A stretch of 64,000 bases of DNA from Lachnospiraceae bacterium UBA3804 (GCA_002368665.1 DFEK01000001.1:337643-401642), one strand, 5' to 3'. Positions 43,922-53,582 are shown, numbered from the stretch's first letter. Notes: generated by a model not told the origin, from the sequence alone. Translations and numbers: made by a program.

Positions 43922-45293
43922 GCAAAATGCGCTTTTCATAAAACTGAACGGCTTCCTCGAACGCTTCGCTTCCGGGTCCGCCTTTGGTATTACGTTTATT
44001 TACGCAAGTCTTCAAAGAGATGGCATCGTATACATCTTCTTCAAATACCGGACAAATCTCTTTTAATTCGGCAAGGGAGAGATCCTCGATGGAACAGTTT
44101 TTCTCAATACAGGTTAAAACGATCCGGCCGATAATACCGTGTGCATCACGGAAAGGAACTCCCTTTACAACCAGATAATCCGCTGCATCGGTGGCGTTTG
44201 TAAATCCGTTCATCGCGCTCTTTTCCATAACATCCTTGCGGAACGTAACGGTGGAAAGCATTCCCGTAAACAAATGCAGACAGGATTTCACGGTATCCAT
44301 TGCATCGAAAGCAGCTTCCTTATCTTCCTGCATATCTTTGTTATATGCCAAAGGAATACCTTTCATGATCGTAAGAAGCGCCATCAGATCACCGTATACT
44401 CTTCCGGTTTTGCCGCGGACAAGTTCCGCAATATCCGGATTTTTCTTCTGAGGCATAATGGAACTTCCGGTTGAGAACGCATCATCCATCTCGACAAAGC
44501 GGTACTCGTTGGAATTAAATAGGATCATTTCCTCGGAAAAACGACTTAAGTGCATCATAATGACGGATAAAGCGGATAAAAATTCGATCAGATAGTCTCT
44601 GTCGGAAACCGAATCCATGGAATTGGTGGTTGCTTCGTCAAAAAGTAACTCTTTGGCCACGAAATCACGGTCCAAAGGATAAGTGGTTCCTGCCAAAGCT
44701 CCGCTTCCCAAAGGACAACGGTTTAAACGTTTGCGGATATCGCAAAGGCGCTCCGAATCACGCAGAAACATCTCAAGATAAGCGGATAAATAATGCGCAA
44801 GTGTTACAGGCTGCGCTTTCTGAAGATGCGTAAATCCGGGCATATATGTCTCTTTATTGGCCTTAATCAGATCCAGTAATGTCTTCTGTAATACATTTAA
44901 AAGCTCATTGACCTTATCAAGCTCCGTTCTGGTATATAATTTCATATCCAGTGCGACCTGGTCATTACGGCTTCTTCCTGTATGAAGTTTCTTTCCCGCA
45001 TCTCCGATCCTGTCGATCAGATTGGCTTCCACAAACGAATGAATATCCTCATACTGCGGCCCGAACGTAAGTGTTCCGTTCTCAATATCCGCAAGGATGC
45101 TTTTTAATCCGGAAACAATCGATTCCGCTTCTTCGGCAGAAATAATGCCCTGTTTTCCGAGCATTTTGGCATGTGCCAGAGATCCTTCGATGTCGCAGCG
45201 GTATAAACGCTTGTCGAAAGAAAGGGATTCGTTGAAGTCAAATACTTCCTGATCGGTTGCTTTGGTGAAGCGTCCGCCCCATAAATCAGCCAT
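43911..45293 (-). CDS. argH: Argininosuccinate lyase
   Basis: A 460-residue lyase of the fumarase superfamily. The family signature GSSIMPQKKNPD is complete and TGRSRNDQVALDMKLY is present. It splits argininosuccinate into arginine and fumarate, the last step of arginine synthesis. Length is normal. argG is not beside it. The gene follows a tRNA-Thr and its terminator, and ends over the promoter of asd. Confidence 0.96.
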   Translation of the reverse strand: MADLWGGRFTKATDQEVFDFNESLSFDKRLYRCDIEGSLAHAKMLGKQGIISAEEAESIVSGLKSILADIENGTLTFGPQYEDIHSFVEANLIDRIGDAGKKLHTGRSRNDQVALDMKLYTRTELDKVNELLNVLQKTLLDLIKANKETYMPGFTHLQKAQPVTLAHYLSAYLEMFLRDSERLCDIRKRLNRCPLGSGALAGTTYPLDRDFVAKELLFDEATTNSMDSVSDRDYLIEFLSALSVIMMHLSRFSEEMILFNSNEYRFVEMDDAFSTGSSIMPQKKNPDIAELVRGKTGRVYGDLMALLTIMKGIPLAYNKDMQEDKEAAFDAMDTVKSCLHLFTGMLSTVTFRKDVMEKSAMNGFTNATDAADYLVVKGVPFRDAHGIIGRIVLTCIEKNCSIEDLSLAELKEICPVFEEDVYDAISLKTCVNKRNTKGGPGSEAFEEAVQFYEKRILLDK

Positions 45294-45329
45294 TTGTTTA
45301 CTCCTTACTAATTATGTCCATAAAAGAAA

Positions 45330-45361
45330 CAAACCATACCTTAATCACGTGGTATGGTTTG
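45330..45361 (-). terminator. Terminator after tRNA-Thr
   Basis: An 11-bp perfect stem (CAAACCATACC / GGTATGGTTTG) with a 10-base loop is followed on the minus strand by a T-rich tail. It separates the tRNA gene from argH. Confidence 0.8.
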
Positions 45362-45364
45362 GTA

Positions 45365-45437
45365 AGCCGGAAATCAGACTTGAACTGACGACCCCTTCAT
45401 TACGAGTGAAGTGCTCTACCGACTGAGCTATTCCGGC
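45365..45437 (-). tRNA. tRNA-Thr (anticodon CGT)
   Basis: A complete cloverleaf on the minus strand. The acceptor stem is GCCGGAA / TTCCGGC, the D arm is GCTC ... GAGC, the anticodon stem CTTCA / TGAAG carries loop CTCGTAA with anticodon CGT, and the T arm GTCAG ... CTGAT holds TTCAAGT. The 3' end is not encoded as CCA. It decodes ACG threonine codons. Confidence 0.95.
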
Positions 45438-45461
45438 GAAGGTCGATTACGACCACGTGTT

Positions 45462-45490
45462 ATTATATCGACAATACTTAAAATTGGCAA
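45462..45490 (-). promoter_or_regulatory. tRNA-Thr promoter
   Basis: TTGCCA (complement of 45485-45490) and TATAAT (complement of 45462-45467) are separated by 17 bases, and the tRNA 5' end lies about 25 bases beyond. A small GGTCG/CGACC hairpin lies between. Confidence 0.8.
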
Positions 45491-45499
45491 GTATTTTCC

Positions 45500-47824
45500 T
45501 TATTGTTTTAAGATTTTCTCAACTTCTTTGATCTTGCGTTCCGCTTCTTTCTTGGCTTCATCGATCAGACGGTCGCGTTCCGCTTCGATTTCTTTTTTCT
45601 TCTTTTCTACATAGCGGACTTTTTCCATGTATTTCTTCTTTTCGATTTCGGCCTTTTCCTTCTCGGTAAACGGTCTGTAAGAGAAAATCTGCATGCCCAT
45701 TGCGGGAATTTTAACCGTTACGGACTGCTTGAATCCGTCCATCGGAATTTCCTTGGTGGAAACGGCGTTCTTATTTACGAAACCTGCTCTTGCATACTTC
45801 TCGTCATCCGTGGTGAAGATTTCCTTAATCTTGCCTTCTTCGGGAAGTCCGAAGGAATACTTATCCATTTCATGATTGGAGAAGTTAAAGATGATAAATT
45901 CGCTTACATCTCCTTCTTTTCTTCTGTAAATGACAACATTATCCGTAGGATCGTCGCATTTGATCATTTCAAACGATTCCTTGCCTTCATTTACGGGATG
46001 ATAGATCGTTTTGTCATGATACAGAGCAAATAAATCCTTGATACAGGAAATAGCCTTTTCCTGTCCTTTGGCTTCTTTTAATGCCAGGGCATAGGGATTT
46101 GCGAAATATGCTTCCTCGCAGAAATTATCCGTTCCCATGAAATTCCATTTCTTTCCGGGGAATACGCTTAAAAACGCATTCGCAAGGATCACGTTGTTCT
46201 GCTTGTCTTCCAAAATTCCGGGCATTCTGTTTTTCAGGGAAACAAAATCCTTGGAGGATGAAATATGGGACAAAGGAAGGATAAATTCTTCCGAAAATGC
46301 ATAATCAAGAATCTTCGTAAAGTCATAATAATGCTCGGATCTGAAGAACGGATCGTTTTGAAGATAAGAAACGAGACCATTCTCAAAACCGGTATTTAAT
46401 ACAGCATCAAACAATAACGAATCCTTACCGCTCTTCGTGGTTACCTGGCTTAAAACGCCGTCGGAAGAAGCAATCTTATAAAGATTCGGGAATTTCTTGC
46501 TCAATTTGGTGTTCAGTTTCTTGATAAAACGAACGGCCGCAAGATTTAAGTTTCCGCCGTATTCGTTTGGGATCCACTCTCCGTCGTTTTTACCATAATC
46601 AAGATACAAAAGTGCAGCCAGATCCGGAATTAAAATTCCGTCAAAATGATACGTATTTACAAGATATAATGCTGCAGACAGTAAATAACTTACCACAAAA
46701 CCTTTGGAGAAATCGAAGCAGTATCCGCCGAATGCGGGAGAAAACATAACTCTCTCATCGCTGCTTTCGAATAAGGATTCTCCGTCAAAGAAATGCAGTC
46801 CCGCGGGATCCGATGAAAAGAATGCCACAGGAAACTGGAAGGATACGAATAATCCCTCGTCATGGAATGCTTTGATAAATTCACCTAATGCTTCCGGTCC
46901 GCCCAAAGTTGCGGATGCGGCGAACAGGCCTTTTACATGGAAACGGTCTTCCGCTGTTGCAACAGGTTCGAAAATATTCAAAAGATGAATTCCGTGATAA
47001 TGATATTCCTTGCAGTGTTTGATCAATACGGGAAGCAAATCCGTACAGGTCTTTGCCTTATCGTCCAGAAGGGAGAATAAATCCACTTCATAGAAATGCG
47101 AAGGATTATCAATTTTAACCTTCTTTGCGCTCTTGCCAAACGAAGGGTTCTTCGTAACAACGGATGCGTTTGCTTCTTCATAAAGGGAGAACGGATCGGT
47201 TTTTTCTATGCTCTTGGCGCCTTTTGAGCGTACAGCATAGCGGTACTTCAATCCTACTTCGGCTCCCGGAATAAAGAGGGAAAATACGCCTATGGATTCG
47301 TTTTTCTCCATCAGATGAGCACCTTCTTTAAACTGATTGAAATCAGCCAGGAGGCTTACGCAATTGGCATTTGGTGCATACACATGGAATACAACACCTT
47401 CCGTATTTCCGATCTTGGTCGGATGGGAACCCAAATGAAGCATTAACTCTTCGTTTGTACCGCGTTTCATGGATGCGGCCGTTTTATCGTCAAAGGAAAC
47501 CGGATATGCATACGGATCCAGAATATCCTTGCACTGTGTATTCACATAATCGACGGTATAGCTGTAGGAAGAAAACTTCTCTTTCGTAAGAAATACTGCG
47601 AAAAAGCCTGATTCATCGACTTTTTCCATCTCAATTTTCTTCTTTTTGCCGTCCATAGTATTTAAAACGACGGACACTTTCTCTGCTTCCGGGAAAAATG
47701 CCTGCAGAATAACTTCTTTTTTCTTTGTATGTAATCCGAGAATGGAAAACGGATTTGCGCAATCCGCATAGCAGATGGACTCGATCTGTTCCCAATTCAT
47801 TAATGCATACTGTTTTTTATTCAT
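45500..47824 (-). CDS. Catalytically degenerate 1,4-alpha-glucan branching enzyme homologue with C-terminal coiled coil
   Basis: A 774-residue homologue of GlgB. The N-terminus keeps NPFSILGLH and a CBM48-like domain, and the barrel keeps DGEWIPNEYGGNLNLAAVRF, nearly identical to true branching enzymes. Every catalytic position is changed: region I has Q330 and F335 where Asp and His belong; region II reads YHFDGILIPDL with Leu for Arg and Pro400 for the nucleophile Asp; region III has IASSD with Ser453 for the acid/base Glu; region IV reads SHIS with Ile521 for Asp. A charged coiled coil (about 719-774) is added. It is therefore probably not an enzyme. The start ATG at 47824 overlaps the DUF1015 stop. 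Confidence 0.85.
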   Translation of the reverse strand: MNKKQYALMNWEQIESICYADCANPFSILGLHTKKKEVILQAFFPEAEKVSVVLNTMDGKKKKIEMEKVDESGFFAVFLTKEKFSSYSYTVDYVNTQCKDILDPYAYPVSFDDKTAASMKRGTNEELMLHLGSHPTKIGNTEGVVFHVYAPNANCVSLLADFNQFKEGAHLMEKNESIGVFSLFIPGAEVGLKYRYAVRSKGAKSIEKTDPFSLYEEANASVVTKNPSFGKSAKKVKIDNPSHFYEVDLFSLLDDKAKTCTDLLPVLIKHCKEYHYHGIHLLNIFEPVATAEDRFHVKGLFAASATLGGPEALGEFIKAFHDEGLFVSFQFPVAFFSSDPAGLHFFDGESLFESSDERVMFSPAFGGYCFDFSKGFVVSYLLSAALYLVNTYHFDGILIPDLAALLYLDYGKNDGEWIPNEYGGNLNLAAVRFIKKLNTKLSKKFPNLYKIASSDGVLSQVTTKSGKDSLLFDAVLNTGFENGLVSYLQNDPFFRSEHYYDFTKILDYAFSEEFILPLSHISSSKDFVSLKNRMPGILEDKQNNVILANAFLSVFPGKKWNFMGTDNFCEEAYFANPYALALKEAKGQEKAISCIKDLFALYHDKTIYHPVNEGKESFEMIKCDDPTDNVVIYRRKEGDVSEFIIFNFSNHEMDKYSFGLPEEGKIKEIFTTDDEKYARAGFVNKNAVSTKEIPMDGFKQSVTVKIPAMGMQIFSYRPFTEKEKAEIEKKKYMEKVRYVEKKKKEIEAERDRLIDEAKKEAERKIKEVEKILKQ

Positions 47825-49070
47825 TGTCGTCTCCTTCTTTGATGGAATGAATAAATAATCCGCTGCGAAGCTTCGGCTCAAACCAGGTGGATTTCGGAGG
47901 CATCAAAAGGGATGCGTCCGCTACCGCAAACAATTCCTGAATCGAGGTCGGATACATTCCGAATGCAACCACCGAGTCCGTATGACAACGTTTCACAAGT
48001 TCCTCGTATCCGCGGATTCCGCCGACAAAATCGATTCGCTTGTCGGTCTTGGGATCTTCGATATTAAGGATTGGTCCGAGAACATTATCCTGTAAAACGG
48101 ATACGTCAAGACCCTTGATCGGATCGTTGCTTTGATACGCTTCCTTAACGGAAAGTAAATACCATTTATCCTCCAAAAACATGGCGATTTCACCCTTCTT
48201 GGAAGGCTTCTTTGCTTCGTTTTGCGGAGCGATCGTAAAGATCTCGCTTAATTTTGCAATAAATTCATCTGCGGAATTTCCGTTTAAATCTTTCACAACA
48301 CGGTTATAATCCATGATCATAAGCTGCTCATCAGGGAATAATACGGAAAGGAAGAAATTGAATTCTTCGTCCCCTGTATAATTCGGCTTCGCTTCTCTTT
48401 TCTTAAATCCGACTTTCACGGCGGATGCACAACGATGATGTCCGTCCGCAATATAAATATCATTCATTCCCGCAAAAGCATCACGGATGATTTTAACGGA
48501 ACCGGCATCGTTGATTACCCATACGCGATGAGTGATTCCGTCATCGGCTACAAAATCATATAATGCGGGATTTGCCATGGCTTTCTTGATCTCGGCATCT
48601 ATGGCTGCATTATAACGATATGCAAGGAAGATCGGACCCGTCTGCGCTTCCATCGTTCCGACGTGGCGGATACGGTCCTCTTCTTTATCTGCACGGGTAT
48701 TCTCATGCTTTTTGATGATATTGTTGGCATAATCATCAATGGATGCACATGCCACAAGACCGATCTGGGATCTGCCGTCCATCACAAGCTCGTATACATA
48801 GTAACAGGGAGCGGATTCTTTTACATAGATTCCGTCCTTTACCTGGCTCCAGAACAAGTCTCTTGCCTTATCATAGACCTTGTCTTCATAAGGGCTGGTT
48901 CCTACGGGAAATTGCGTTTCCGCACGATCAATATTTAAGAAAAGCAAGGGATTGTCACTTACTTTCTGTCTTGCTTCTTCTGAACTGTATACGTCATAGG
49001 GAAGAGCTGCGATTTTACTTTCCAGTCCGAGAGCCGGACGAATGGCTGCAAATGGTTTGATTGTTGCCAT
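47817..49070 (-). CDS. DUF1015 family protein
   Basis: A 417-residue DUF1015 protein. Family motifs IAALPYDVYSSEEAR near the start, KKHENTRADKEEDR and IADGHHRCASA are clear. Its biochemical role is unknown. The gene follows serC and serA, a frequent cluster in Clostridia, so a link to serine or phosphoserine metabolism is inferred only from neighbours. The ATG has AGGAGG seven bases upstream. It ends with an overlap with the branching-enzyme homologue (ATGAATAA), so the two are translationally coupled. Confidence 0.88.
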   Translation of the reverse strand: MATIKPFAAIRPALGLESKIAALPYDVYSSEEARQKVSDNPLLFLNIDRAETQFPVGTSPYEDKVYDKARDLFWSQVKDGIYVKESAPCYYVYELVMDGRSQIGLVACASIDDYANNIIKKHENTRADKEEDRIRHVGTMEAQTGPIFLAYRYNAAIDAEIKKAMANPALYDFVADDGITHRVWVINDAGSVKIIRDAFAGMNDIYIADGHHRCASAVKVGFKKREAKPNYTGDEEFNFFLSVLFPDEQLMIMDYNRVVKDLNGNSADEFIAKLSEIFTIAPQNEAKKPSKKGEIAMFLEDKWYLLSVKEAYQSNDPIKGLDVSVLQDNVLGPILNIEDPKTDKRIDFVGGIRGYEELVKRCHTDSVVAFGMYPTSIQELFAVADASLLMPPKSTWFEPKLRSGLFIHSIKEGDDNE

Positions 49071-49112
49071 GAGAAATCCTCCTAAAATACAAATTTACAC
49101 AAAATATATTAT

Positions 49113-49143
49113 AACCCCCTCGATATCCATTATCAAGGGGGTT
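49113..49143 (-). terminator. Terminator after serA
   Basis: A 13-bp stem with one mismatch (AACCCCCT...GATA / TATC...AGGGGGTT) and a 5-base loop lies between serA and the DUF1015 gene. The minus-strand tail is T-rich but interrupted, so termination may be partial. Confidence 0.7.
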
Positions 49144-49203
49144 ATTCATTGAAATTATGCGCTTTAGCGGCTTAATTAAAGCCAGATTTAACCGTAAATC
49201 CGA

Positions 49204-50367
49204 TTACTTAACTATTCTGACACGATATACGCCATCGATTGCTTCGAGAGCGGCAATGATATCATCCGTAAGGGGAGCTTCCACATCAAGCATGGTGTAA
49301 GCGAAATCTCCCTTGGACTTATTGGTCATATCGGAAATGTTGATGCCCTTCTCTCCGAACAGGGAGGTGAATTTAGCGATCAGATTTGCAATGTTCTTAT
49401 GGAAAATTGCAACACGGCCTGCTTTGGAGCAGATACCCATATCGCAGTTCGGATAGTTAACGGAATTCTGGATATTGCCGTTTTCAAGATAATCCTTCAT
49501 TTCCTTAACTGCCATCTTTGCACAGTTGTCTTCGGATTCCTCGGTGGATGCTCCAAGATGAGGAATTACGATACATCCTTCAGCGCCTGCTGTGGTTGCA
49601 TTTGCAAAGTCAGAAACGTACTTGCGAACTTTTCCTGCCTTGATTGCTTCCAAGCAGTCAGCCTCGTTAACCAGCACGTCACGTGCAAAGTTAAGAAGGA
49701 TTACGCCGTCTTTCATCTTATCGAATGCTTCTTTGTTGATCATTCCCTTGGTGGAATCCATGGCAGGGACATGAATGGTGATAAAATCGCAGTTCTCATA
49801 GATCTCATCCAAAGTATTTACATGGATGATATCGCGGCTTAAATGCCAAGCTGCATTAACGGAAAGATAAGGATCGTATCCGTATACGGTCATGCCTAAG
49901 GACTTGGCTGCGTTTGCAACCTTAACACCGATGGCACCAAGGCCGATAACACCAAGTTTCTTGCCTTCGATTTCGGTTCCGGCGAATGCTTTTTTGGCCT
50001 TCTCGGCAGTTTTACCGATGTTTTCGTCCGCTTTGTTTTCTTTCACCCATTCGATACCGCCGACGATATCACGGGAAGCAAGCAACATACCTGCGATTAC
50101 AAGCTCTTTAACACCGTTTGCGTTTGCACCGGGAGTGTTGAATACAACAACACCTTTCTCAGCGAGTTTCTCCAAAGGAATGTTGTTTACACCTGCACCT
50201 GCACGTGCAACACAGAGTAATTTATCGGAAAAATCCATCTCATGCATTACGGCACTTCTTACGAGAATACCTTCTGCTGCATTTACATCTTCCGTTTTCT
50301 CATAATTTGCATCAAAATTATCAAGTCCCACCTGAGCAATGGGGTTTAAGCAATGATACTGAAACAT
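49204..50367 (-). CDS. serA: D-3-phosphoglycerate dehydrogenase
   Basis: A 387-residue SerA. The NAD-binding motif is GLGAIGVKVANAAKSLG, the catalytic Arg/Glu/His segments appear in LLNFARDVLVNE and VIPHLGASTEESE, and the C-terminal ACT domain (about 315-387) binds serine for feedback inhibition. It oxidises 3-phosphoglycerate to 3-phosphohydroxypyruvate. The start overlaps the serC stop by one base, so the pair is coupled; no serB is seen. Confidence 0.96.
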   Translation of the reverse strand: MFQYHCLNPIAQVGLDNFDANYEKTEDVNAAEGILVRSAVMHEMDFSDKLLCVARAGAGVNNIPLEKLAEKGVVVFNTPGANANGVKELVIAGMLLASRDIVGGIEWVKENKADENIGKTAEKAKKAFAGTEIEGKKLGVIGLGAIGVKVANAAKSLGMTVYGYDPYLSVNAAWHLSRDIIHVNTLDEIYENCDFITIHVPAMDSTKGMINKEAFDKMKDGVILLNFARDVLVNEADCLEAIKAGKVRKYVSDFANATTAGAEGCIVIPHLGASTEESEDNCAKMAVKEMKDYLENGNIQNSVNYPNCDMGICSKAGRVAIFHKNIANLIAKFTSLFGEKGINISDMTNKSKGDFAYTMLDVEAPLTDDIIAALEAIDGVYRVRIVK

Positions 50368-51467
50368 TATGCATTCTCCTTTTCAAATTTCTTCATGAAT
50401 TCAACAAGCTTTTCTACACCTTCGATGGGCATTGCATTGTAGATACTTGCTCTCATACCACCAACGGTTCTGTGGCCCTTTAAGTTAACAAAGCCGGCCT
50501 CGGTAGCTTCCTTGATGAATTTAGCTTCAAGTTCTGCTTTCTTCTCTGCATCTGCAACGTTGCATACGAAGGGAACGTTCATTAAGGATCTGTCTTCTTT
50601 TACAACGGTACCCATGAAAAGCTTGGATTCATCGAGATAATCATAAAGGATCTTAGCCTTCTTCTCGTTGAGTTTCTTCATGGCTTCAAGTCCGCCCATC
50701 TTCTTTAACCATTTGAATACCTTACCGCAGATATAAATGGTATAGCAGGGAGGCGTATTGTAAAGGGAATCATTATCAGCCTGAGTCTTCCACTTGAGCA
50801 TGGTCGGAGTTCCGGGAAGAACATCATCGGTGATCAGATCTTCTCTGATGATTGCAATTACGCAGCCTGCAGGTCCGATATTCTTCTGAACACCACCGTA
50901 GATTACAGCATATTTGCTGACATCAACGGGTTCGGATAAGAAGCAGGAAGATACATCGGATACAAGATCTTTACCCTTGGTATTGGGAAGGGTTTTGAAC
51001 TTGGTTCCGTAAATGGTATTGTTTTCGCAAATATATACATAGTCCATATCATCCGTAATGGGAAGATCGGAGCAATCGGGAATATAGGAGAAGGTTTTAT
51101 CTGCAGAAGATGCAAGTTCTACTGCTTCTCCGTAAATCTTAGCTTCTGCAAATGCTTTCTTTGCCCACTGACCGGTTAAGATATAGCCGGCTTTTTTGTT
51201 CTTCATCATGTTCATGGGAACTTCTGCGAAGAACTGGTTTGCGCCGCCCTGTAAGAAAAGGACTTTGTAATTGTCGGGAATATTCATTAATTCTCTTAAA
51301 TCTGCTTCAGCATCTTTAATGATCTTGTCAAACACTTTGGATCTGTGGGACATTTCCATTACGGACTGGCCGGATCCCTGGTAATCTAACATTTCAGCTG
51401 CTGCTTCTTTTAATACTTCCTCAGGTAATACAGCAGGACCTGCGGAAAAATTATACACTCTGGACAT
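50367..51467 (-). CDS. serC: Phosphoserine aminotransferase
   Basis: A 366-residue class V aminotransferase. The opening YNFSAGPAVLPEEVL and the PLP lysine K195 in YGGVQKNIGPAG identify SerC. It converts phosphohydroxypyruvate and glutamate to phosphoserine and 2-oxoglutarate. It is the first gene of the serine unit and has a strong promoter upstream and a GGAGG site. Confidence 0.97.
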   Translation of the reverse strand: MSRVYNFSAGPAVLPEEVLKEAAAEMLDYQGSGQSVMEMSHRSKVFDKIIKDAEADLRELMNIPDNYKVLFLQGGANQFFAEVPMNMMKNKKAGYILTGQWAKKAFAEAKIYGEAVELASSADKTFSYIPDCSDLPITDDMDYVYICENNTIYGTKFKTLPNTKGKDLVSDVSSCFLSEPVDVSKYAVIYGGVQKNIGPAGCVIAIIREDLITDDVLPGTPTMLKWKTQADNDSLYNTPPCYTIYICGKVFKWLKKMGGLEAMKKLNEKKAKILYDYLDESKLFMGTVVKEDRSLMNVPFVCNVADAEKKAELEAKFIKEATEAGFVNLKGHRTVGGMRASIYNAMPIEGVEKLVEFMKKFEKENA

Positions 51468-51515
51468 TTTTTCTCCTCCTTCATCCGAGTAATTATTATC
51501 TTACCGACGCTTTCC

Positions 51516-51544
51516 ATTGTACAATTCTAAGTTTTTTTCGTCAA
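51516..51544 (-). promoter_or_regulatory. serC-serA promoter
   Basis: TTGACG (complement of 51539-51544) and TACAAT (complement of 51516-51521) are 17 bases apart with an A-rich spacer. The leader to serC is about 40 bases and shows no riboswitch-like structure. Confidence 0.75.
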
Positions 51545-51582
51545 TGAGAAGTGTCAATTATTTAACAAAGTTTATTATTGCC

Positions 51583-53199
51583 TTACGGCCAGGGCTCCCA
51601 TTCGGGCCAGTCGGCCGGTCTTTGAGGCTGTGGCATGGGCTGTGGTTCAGGCTGCGGTTCGGGTTGAGGTGCAGGCGCGGGCTGTACGGGCTGCTGTTGT
51701 TGCTGCTGTGCCCTTGCAGCGGCTTCCTCTTCTGCCTTTTTCTTCTTTTCCTCTTCCAGTTTAGCCTTCTCTTGGGCATCGGGTTCCGGCTCATAGAACA
51801 TAATGAGCGGCATTCCGACTTCCACTTCTTCGTAGAATTCCTTAATGAAGTTCAATGGAAGGTTAATGCATCCGTGGGATCCGCTGGTTTTATAAATCTC
51901 ACCACCGAATTTACCTCTCCAGGTAGCATCGTGCATTCCGTATCCCTGCCAGATTCCCATCCAGTAATATACGAAACTTTCGTATCCCGGACCTCTTAAG
52001 GTAACGTTCTTGGCTTTGTTGCGAACATATGCATATAACTGAGGCGTTCCCATTCCGGCTCTCATGTTACCGGAAACAAAATCGGATTCCAGTGCTACTA
52101 CACCGTCTTTATAAAAGTACAGATGCTGTTCGGTTAAATTGATTTCGATATAGGTGTTTCCGATACCGTCTTCCGTATCCACATACGCTTTCGAAATATA
52201 CTTCGGTTCGCGTTCGATTCCGGTTTCGCCGCTTTTAAACTCTTCAATCAGAAGTTTGGTCTCGGCATTCTGATCGATCGTGGTTCCGTAAAGCACCTGA
52301 TTCTGCGTGAAATGAATCTCTTTGCCGCTGGTCGACATGAATGTTCTGTCGGTTCCTTTGGTATTGTATTTCTCAGCAAGAGAAGCCACATAATCTCTGA
52401 CTGCAGCTTCATTTAAGATCAGATCACCGTTTTCATCCTGTGCAAAGGATCCGTCTTCTGTAAGTGTGATCCATTCGGATGTTACGGAAGAATCAATCAG
52501 CTCTTTCTTTCCGGCTACCTGATAAGTCAAAGTGAAATTCTGGAACTTCTCAATCTTTTCAAAAAGATCCTTAATATCTTTTTCCTTCGTCGGAACGGAA
52601 ATGGATTCGTAGCAGTCTCCCTCCTGAAGATTCACGCTGGAGAGTTTCTTTGCGATACCGTCTTCCACGAGCATAACGGCTTTGTCCTTGTGGATCAGGT
52701 CTTTGGTCATGTCCTGAATCTGATATCCGTTTGCGCCCGTTCTTACAATATCGATCGTATTGCTTACGTTATAAAGCTTGTTTTCGCTCATAAAAGGAGC
52801 CTGCAGCAGAACCTGCTCCAGTAAAACGGGATCAAAGGTCGGTGTACCTTCAATGACGTGATCTTTTTCACCTATAAAATTTTTACCCCAGCGCAAAGGA
52901 CTGTATTCCGTTTTGATCTTATCAAGATCCATGGAATAATTCTCGTTATATCCGATATCGGAAAGTGCTATGGTATATGTTTCGTTGTTTTTGTCGACGA
53001 CTTCGATCTGCTGGTAGGAATCATGAGCAAGAAGCACAGCCTCAGCTTCCTCCATCGACATTCCGGTTAGGTTCAGTCCGTTTACCGTGGTACCGAACGA
53101 AAATCCTTTCCGGTAATAAAAAGCAATTCCAAGATATAATGATGCTAAGAGAAAACCTATCCCCAATACAGCTATAAACAATTTTGTAATAGCCTTCAT
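51583..53199 (-). CDS. L,D-transpeptidase (YkuD) with PG-binding domains and a Pro/Gln-rich tail
   Basis: A 538-residue cell-wall enzyme. An N-terminal helix (about 6-28) anchors it in the membrane. Two PG_binding_4-like domains (VNGLNLTGMSMEEAEAVLL at the start of the first) fill residues about 35-320, followed by YkuD with the HGCINLP motif (catalytic C444 and H423 in GYGMHD). It makes 3-3 cross-links or anchors proteins. The last 50 residues are a Gln/Pro/Glu repeat (QQQQQQ, then PQPEPQPEPQP). The start ATG at 53199 has GGAGG five bases upstream. Confidence 0.92.
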   Translation of the reverse strand: MKAITKLFIAVLGIGFLLASLYLGIAFYYRKGFSFGTTVNGLNLTGMSMEEAEAVLLAHDSYQQIEVVDKNNETYTIALSDIGYNENYSMDLDKIKTEYSPLRWGKNFIGEKDHVIEGTPTFDPVLLEQVLLQAPFMSENKLYNVSNTIDIVRTGANGYQIQDMTKDLIHKDKAVMLVEDGIAKKLSSVNLQEGDCYESISVPTKEKDIKDLFEKIEKFQNFTLTYQVAGKKELIDSSVTSEWITLTEDGSFAQDENGDLILNEAAVRDYVASLAEKYNTKGTDRTFMSTSGKEIHFTQNQVLYGTTIDQNAETKLLIEEFKSGETGIEREPKYISKAYVDTEDGIGNTYIEINLTEQHLYFYKDGVVALESDFVSGNMRAGMGTPQLYAYVRNKAKNVTLRGPGYESFVYYWMGIWQGYGMHDATWRGKFGGEIYKTSGSHGCINLPLNFIKEFYEEVEVGMPLIMFYEPEPDAQEKAKLEEEKKKKAEEEAAARAQQQQQQPVQPAPAPQPEPQPEPQPMPQPQRPADWPEWEPWP

Positions 53200-53220
53200 A
53201 ATTTCCTCCGTGAGCAAAAA

Positions 53221-53565
53221 TTACTCGTTTGAACCGGAATCCTTCTTCTGGATTTCAGCCACTGCTTCTTTTTTCATGGGAATACGGCAGTTCTTGTTGT
53301 TTCCGAATTCAACGATGATATCGTCATCGGATACATCAATGATTTCGCCGTAGAAACCACTGGTGGTTAAAACATAATCGCCTACTTCCAGGGAAGAAAG
53401 CATGGCAGACTGTCTTTTCTGCTGTTTCTGGGAAGGACGGATCATAAGGAAGTAAATGATGGCGATGAATACAACGACATATACGATCATTAACCATCCG
53501 CTACCGCCGGAAAAAAGTCCTCCGCCACCGTTTGTTGTGGACTGGGTAAGAAGTAAATTATACAT
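53221..53565 (-). CDS. yajC: Preprotein translocase accessory subunit YajC
   Basis: A 114-residue YajC with a glycine-rich opening, one transmembrane helix (about 24-44) and the cytoplasmic domain (MIRPSQKQQKRQ, VGDYVLTTSGFYGEIIDV). It associates with SecDF. secD and secF are not adjacent here, but tgt immediately upstream is the usual neighbour. The gene precedes the L,D-transpeptidase gene by 21 bases. Confidence 0.94.
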   Translation of the reverse strand: MYNLLLTQSTTNGGGGLFSGGSGWLMIVYVVVFIAIIYFLMIRPSQKQQKRQSAMLSSLEVGDYVLTTSGFYGEIIDVSDDDIIVEFGNNKNCRIPMKKEAVAEIQKKDSGSNE

Positions 53566-53582
53566 TTTTTCTCTCCTTTATA

